From assembly GCA_016789305.1 (NCBI GenBank), contig JAEURJ010000013.1, positions 558,001 to 622,000 on the forward strand: a stretch of 64,000 bases of DNA, in the 5' to 3' direction. Shown piece by piece: positions 60,976-64,000 of the stretch (positions within the stretch are counted from its first letter, which is position 1; each line of letters opens with the position of its first letter). The notes below the pieces were generated by a model, which saw only the letters and a list, made by a program, of their open reading frames with translations, was not told the DNA's origin and did no database searches. Made by a program: the position numbers and the translations under genes. Source of the DNA: Anaerolineales bacterium. Lineage in GTDB: Bacteria; Chloroflexota; Anaerolineae; Anaerolineales; Villigracilaceae.

Positions 60976-61841
60976 TAGAACTCCTCCACGTTGAAGAATG
61001 ACTGCAACTCATCGAAACGAAAGACCGGGCCGTCTTTGCAGATAAAGTATGGACCCATCTGGCAATGTCCGCAGGAACCCTGCCCGCATTTCATGTTTCT
61101 TTCCAGCGAGACATAAATGCTCTCCACGGGTACGCGGCGAGCCATCGCTTCATAAATGACGAAGCGGATCATGATCTCCGGTCCACAGGTGAGGACGGCG
61201 GTTTTTCTGGGGTCGATGCGGAATTGATAGAACCACATTGGCACAACGCCGACACGTCCATTCCAATTTGCGTCGCCGCGATCCACTGTCACTTCCACGT
61301 CGATGTTGGCGTTTCTCCAGGATTCGTATTCCTTTGGAAACATCAGATCGCTGGACGTTCGCGAACCGTAGAGCAAGGTGACCTTTCCATATTTTTCTCG
61401 GTTGCGAATGATGTGATAGATCGCCGGGCGAAGTGGGGGCAAGCCAATGCCCCCGCAGGAAATGAACACATCCTTGCCTTCCATTTCCCTCATCGGCCAG
61501 TAGGTTCCGAAGGGTCCGCGTAAGCCAACGATATCGCCAACTTTGAGTCGACTGACCGCCCGTGTGACATTTCCGACGAATCGAATCGTGTGTCCCAGCT
61601 TTTCATGGTCATTTGGATCCGAGCTGATGGAAATTGCAGATTCACCAAAGCCCGGCAGGTAGACCATGTTGAATTGTCCGGGTTCGAAACGGAATGTTTC
61701 CTGTTCGACTGGATCAGTAAATCGCAGCCAGTAGGTCGAAATCCCTTCTGCTTCAGGTGTGATATCCATTACTTCCGCCCAATGCGGGCTTAGCAACAAT
61801 TCAGATTGTGGTACAAGAATTTTTTCAGGTGAGTCGATCAT
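60975..61841 (-). CDS. Hydrogenase FAD/NAD(P)-binding subunit (HydG-like)
   Basis: A 288-residue diaphorase subunit of the ferredoxin reductase family. FAD site: [25 protein letters not shown](P) site [17 protein letters not shown]-terminal [2Fe-2S] binding segment is seen in [17 protein letters not shown] with a further Cys. It links hydrogenase electrons to NAD(P)H. Overlaps neighbours by one and four bases. Confidence 0.92.
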   Translation of the reverse strand: MIDSPEKILVPQSELLLSPHWAEVMDITPEAEGISTYWLRFTDPVEQETFRFEPGQFNMVYLPGFGESAISISSDPNDHEKLGHTIRFVGNVTRAVSRLKVGDIVGLRGPFGTYWPMREMEGKDVFISCGGIGLPPLRPAIYHIIRNREKYGKVTLLYGSRTSSDLMFPKEYESWRNANIDVEVTVDRGDANWNGRVGVVPMWFYQFRIDPRKTAVLTCGPEIMIRFVIYEAMARRVPVESIYVSLERNMKCGQGSCGHCQMGPYFICKDGPVFRFDELQSFFNVEEF

Positions 61842-62965
61842 CGTTCCACCTCATTGCGCAATGCTGCAACTTCTTCTGTAATGTCAATTTCTGCCGGGCA
61901 CCAGGTAATGCAGCGGCCACAGCCTACGCAGCCCAATGTTCCGTATTGCTGTTTCCATGTTCCAAGTTTATGTGACATCCACTGACGATATCTTGAATAA
62001 ATTGTCGGGCGTGTGTTCCCGCCTGCCTGGTAGGAATAGCCGGGGTTGAAGCATGAGTCCCAGACTCTTGCACGGCCGGTGGTTTGGCCGTCGAGGCTGA
62101 TTTCATCGACAGTGTCCCAACAAAAACACGTCGGGCATACTTGTGTGCAATTTGCGCAACTCAGGCAGCGCTTCCCGATCTCATTCCAGTATGGATGGTC
62201 GAGATGATTCAGGATCAGCTCTGGAAGGTCTGTGGTGTCCAGTTTCCGTCTCATCTGCTGCTCGGCATGTTCCAGTTTGTGTTCCACGTTCGTGCGAATA
62301 TATCCGCTGGCATCTTCAAAGGGAATGCCGGTCATCAGTCTCTTTCCGAGTTCCGAGCCAATGGTTAATACGAAGACGTCATCCAATTCTGTAAGGTCAA
62401 GGTCGTAGGAGTCTTTGACGCGTGGGCCGGTTCCCATCGAAGTGCAGAAACAGGTCTCGGATGGGTGAGTGCAATTGACTGAAACGATGAAGACCCGCTT
62501 GCGGTGAGCCTGATAGATGGGGTCGGTAAAATCTGACCGCATAAAGATATTGTCCTGGATTTGAATGGCGGCCAACTCACACGCACGTACTCCGATGAAA
62601 GCATAGTTGACCGGTTCTTCTTTTTCTGGGAGCCTCTCCCATTCCCTGCCGTTTTTTTGCAGTTTGAATAATTCAGCACGGGATGGAAACAGGAATTGTT
62701 TCCATGAATGAGCCCCTGGGATGATATCAAAGTAGCGCATGTGTTTGCCGCGTGTCAGCCGGTAGTAACCGGGTTTTTGAACGGTGCTGACACCCTGTGG
62801 GAGATCCTCGATCTTATCGATGGGTGCGTAAACAAGCGCTTCATCTTTGAGGCGCGGGCCGATTGGGAGATATCCATCCTCCTTTAAACGGGACAGGATC
62901 GAATTGAAAGCTGGTTTTTGTATTGTGACGGTGCTTCCAATTTCTGGAATACGTTCAGTTGGCAT
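61838..62965 (-). CDS. Hydrogenase [4Fe-4S] beta subunit (HydB-like)
   Basis: A 375-residue subunit of the sulfhydrogenase beta type, with two [4Fe-4S] motifs near the C-terminus: [12 protein letters not shown] with CFCW and [12 protein letters not shown]. It relays electrons between the small subunit and the flavin subunit. The start overlaps the CNB gene by eleven bases. Confidence 0.9.
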   Translation of the reverse strand: MPTERIPEIGSTVTIQKPAFNSILSRLKEDGYLPIGPRLKDEALVYAPIDKIEDLPQGVSTVQKPGYYRLTRGKHMRYFDIIPGAHSWKQFLFPSRAELFKLQKNGREWERLPEKEEPVNYAFIGVRACELAAIQIQDNIFMRSDFTDPIYQAHRKRVFIVSVNCTHPSETCFCTSMGTGPRVKDSYDLDLTELDDVFVLTIGSELGKRLMTGIPFEDASGYIRTNVEHKLEHAEQQMRRKLDTTDLPELILNHLDHPYWNEIGKRCLSCANCTQVCPTCFCWDTVDEISLDGQTTGRARVWDSCFNPGYSYQAGGNTRPTIYSRYRQWMSHKLGTWKQQYGTLGCVGCGRCITWCPAEIDITEEVAALRNEVER

Positions 62966-63443
62966 TTGTTTCCTCCGGTGATGCGAACATATCGATTAAT
63001 TGCAAACGTGTGACGAGGAGGCGGCCGGCAACGATGTTCATCAACCGTCGCATGACAAGATAGCCAAGTTCGTGGTCTTCCTCGCACGCCTGTCTTAATT
63101 TCGATGAATCGATTGCGACAACCAACCCGTCCAGAACCGCAGTAGCCCCGGCGGTCCTTTGGTGGATGGCAGGAGTGACGCTGGACCAGCCGAACAAGTC
63201 CCACGGTTCGACCGTATAAATGCGCAACTTTCCACGATGGGGGATGAATATATCCAGGGCGATTCGGCCTTCGATGACAATATAAAGAAAATCCTCTTTG
63301 TCACCTTCCCGAAACAAAATTTCCCCCAATTTGATTGGTCGTAAATGAGCGATAGCCACGATCTTTTGCAAAAGTTCCGGCTTGATTTCCTTGAACCACG
63401 GAATTTTCTGCAATTCCTGAAGTACCTCTGTCTTGGTTTCCAT
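62955..63443 (-). CDS. Cyclic-nucleotide-binding domain protein, first gene of the hydrogenase operon
   Basis: A 162-residue protein with one cNMP-binding domain (about 20-140): ILFREGDKEDFLYIVIEGRIALDIF and LFGWSSVTPAIHQRTAGATAVLDGLVVAI. No helix-turn-helix follows, so it is not a Crp-type transcription factor. It might bind a hydrogenase subunit or sense a nucleotide. It overlaps hydB by eleven bases. AAGGAG precedes the ATG. Confidence 0.85.
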   Translation of the reverse strand: METKTEVLQELQKIPWFKEIKPELLQKIVAIAHLRPIKLGEILFREGDKEDFLYIVIEGRIALDIFIPHRGKLRIYTVEPWDLFGWSSVTPAIHQRTAGATAVLDGLVVAIDSSKLRQACEEDHELGYLVMRRLMNIVAGRLLVTRLQLIDMFASPEETNAN

Positions 63444-63485
63444 GTCGGACTCCTTGATCTACGGAGGATGAAATTCGCCGCCTTT

Positions 63486-63494
63486 ATTGTACCA
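63486..63494 (-). promoter_or_regulatory. Extended -10 box of the hydrogenase operon
   Basis: TGG-TACAAT on the minus strand, 42 bases before the ATG of the CNB gene. The -35 is poor, so recognition would depend on the TG extension. Confidence 0.5.
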
Positions 63495-63570
63495 TTTTTC
63501 ACAAACAAGCATAGTGCGTAACATCCCATTTCCAACGGCCTCATGTCATATCGATTACATTCGGTAAATA

Positions 63571-63579
63571 TGCTAAAAT
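63571..63579 (+). promoter_or_regulatory. Extended -10 box of hisS
   Basis: TGC-TAAAAT, 26 bases before the ATG, with no good -35. CGGAG follows before the start codon. Confidence 0.45.
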
Positions 63580-63605
63580 GCGAGACAATTCAACGGAGAT
63601 TCAAC

Positions 63606-64000
63606 ATGAAGAAAAGCATTCCAGCCGTAAAAGGTACACGCGAGTTTTATCCCGAAGAGATGGCTCTTCGTAATTTCATTTATGAGAAAGTGCGCGCAGC
63701 ATCCCAAATGTTTGGATATCAAGAGTGGGATGCGCCATTCATTGAGACCATTGACCTGTATGCAGCAAAATCAGGGGAGGAGTTGGTCAAGAAACAATCC
63801 TTCACTTTCGAAGACCGCGGCGGCGATTTTGTCACGCTGCGCCCAGAACTGACGCCCAGCCTGGCGCGTATGATCGCTGCGAAACAAGGCGAGTTAAATT
63901 TTCCGGTGCGTTGGTGGTCGTTCGGTCCATTTTGGCGATATGAGCAGCCGCAAAGGGGCCGTACCCGCGAGTTCTTTCAATGGAATATTGATATGCTGGG
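63606..64000 (+). CDS. hisS: Histidyl-tRNA synthetase, N-terminal part (cut by window end)
   Basis: The first 131 codons of HisS, open to the last base. Class II motifs are seen: KGTREFYPEEM at the N-terminus, LRPELTPSLARM (motif 1 region) and FWRYEQPQRGRTREFFQWN (motif 2, Arg/Glu/Gln). The enzyme attaches histidine to tRNA-His. CGGAG lies eight bases before ATG 63606. It is divergent from the hydrogenase operon with 162 bases between. Confidence 0.95.
   Translation, partial: MKKSIPAVKGTREFYPEEMALRNFIYEKVRAASQMFGYQEWDAPFIETIDLYAAKSGEELVKKQSFTFEDRGGDFVTLRPELTPSLARMIAAKQGELNFPVRWWSFGPFWRYEQPQRGRTREFFQWNIDML

Noticed and set aside
1..64000. tRNA, rRNA, mobile elements, CRISPR arrays
   Set aside because: All intergenic gaps were read; none contains a cloverleaf-like sequence, a transposase gene, terminal repeats or spaced repeats. 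The reading was by eye and a small RNA could be missed.

Overview
The window looks like a chromosomal segment of a Chloroflexota bacterium, most likely an Anaerolineae-type organism. This is inferred from the gene mix (group 3b-type NiFe hydrogenase, SufBCD with SufU, a non-E. coli type ribulokinase next to araD and araA, lipoproteins with Ala-Thr-Glu-Pro or Pro-Thr linkers, moderate GC) and not from any marker RNA. No rRNA, tRNA, CRISPR array, insertion sequence, integrase or phage gene was seen. Coding density is high, no gene-free stretch exceeds 300 bases, and most convergent gene pairs share one bidirectional hairpin terminator.

Layout. Bases 1-8381 (+) hold sugar genes: the end of an ABC sugar permease, a UPF0303/HbpS-like protein, a Gfo/Idh/MocA oxidoreductase, an extended SDR, an M24-like protein without its metal site, then kinase, araD and araA, closed by a terminator. 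Bases 8472-19318 hold an SLC13-type permease with RCK_C domains, a CYTH protein, a three-gene acyl-CoA (probably propionyl-CoA) carboxylase operon, a GT-C-like membrane protein, an MDR oxidoreductase and an acyl-CoA dehydrogenase. Bases 19590-28391 (+) hold a spermidine/putrescine-type ABC importer followed by a tight string of small genes (membrane protein, SET methyltransferase, GT-C-like protein, CPBP protease, GNAT, ComEA-like, SAM methyltransferase). Bases 28429-35585 hold a second acyl-CoA dehydrogenase, a DsrE / DUF2007 / YwiC trio, a cyclophilin, an orphan Nmad2-type protein, a beta-lactamase-like lipoprotein, an SH3-like lipoprotein and an MFS exporter.

Bases 45548 down to 35631 (-) form the most unusual region: an eleven-gene run with an ArsR regulator, a triheme membrane cytochrome, two YeeE/YedE sulfur transporters, a PhsA/PsrA-like molybdoenzyme with its FeS and NrfD subunits, a b6-type cytochrome b, a nine-heme cytochrome c, a Rieske protein and an FmdE-like protein. 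It reads as a sulfur-compound molybdoenzyme joined to a Rieske/cytochrome b quinol module in one transcription unit.

Bases 46378-56849 hold a Suf iron-sulfur system split in two: sufR-sufT (-) and sufC-sufB-sufD-x-sufS-sufU-Rieske (+), separated by a large secreted phosphoesterase gene. A 31-base element, 30 of 31 positions identical, lies at the -35 region of both the sufR and the sufC promoter, so both units are probably controlled by SufR through a shared operator. The extra gene x encodes a Lys/Ala-rich histone-H1-like tail on an unknown domain.

Bases 56887-63443 (-) hold a PIG-L deacetylase, a SAM methyltransferase, and a six-gene overlapping operon for a sulfhydrogenase-type NiFe hydrogenase with a cyclic-nucleotide-binding protein as first gene. 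The window ends inside hisS (+). Sulfur, Fe-S and hydrogen genes dominate the second half; whether they work as one network is inference.
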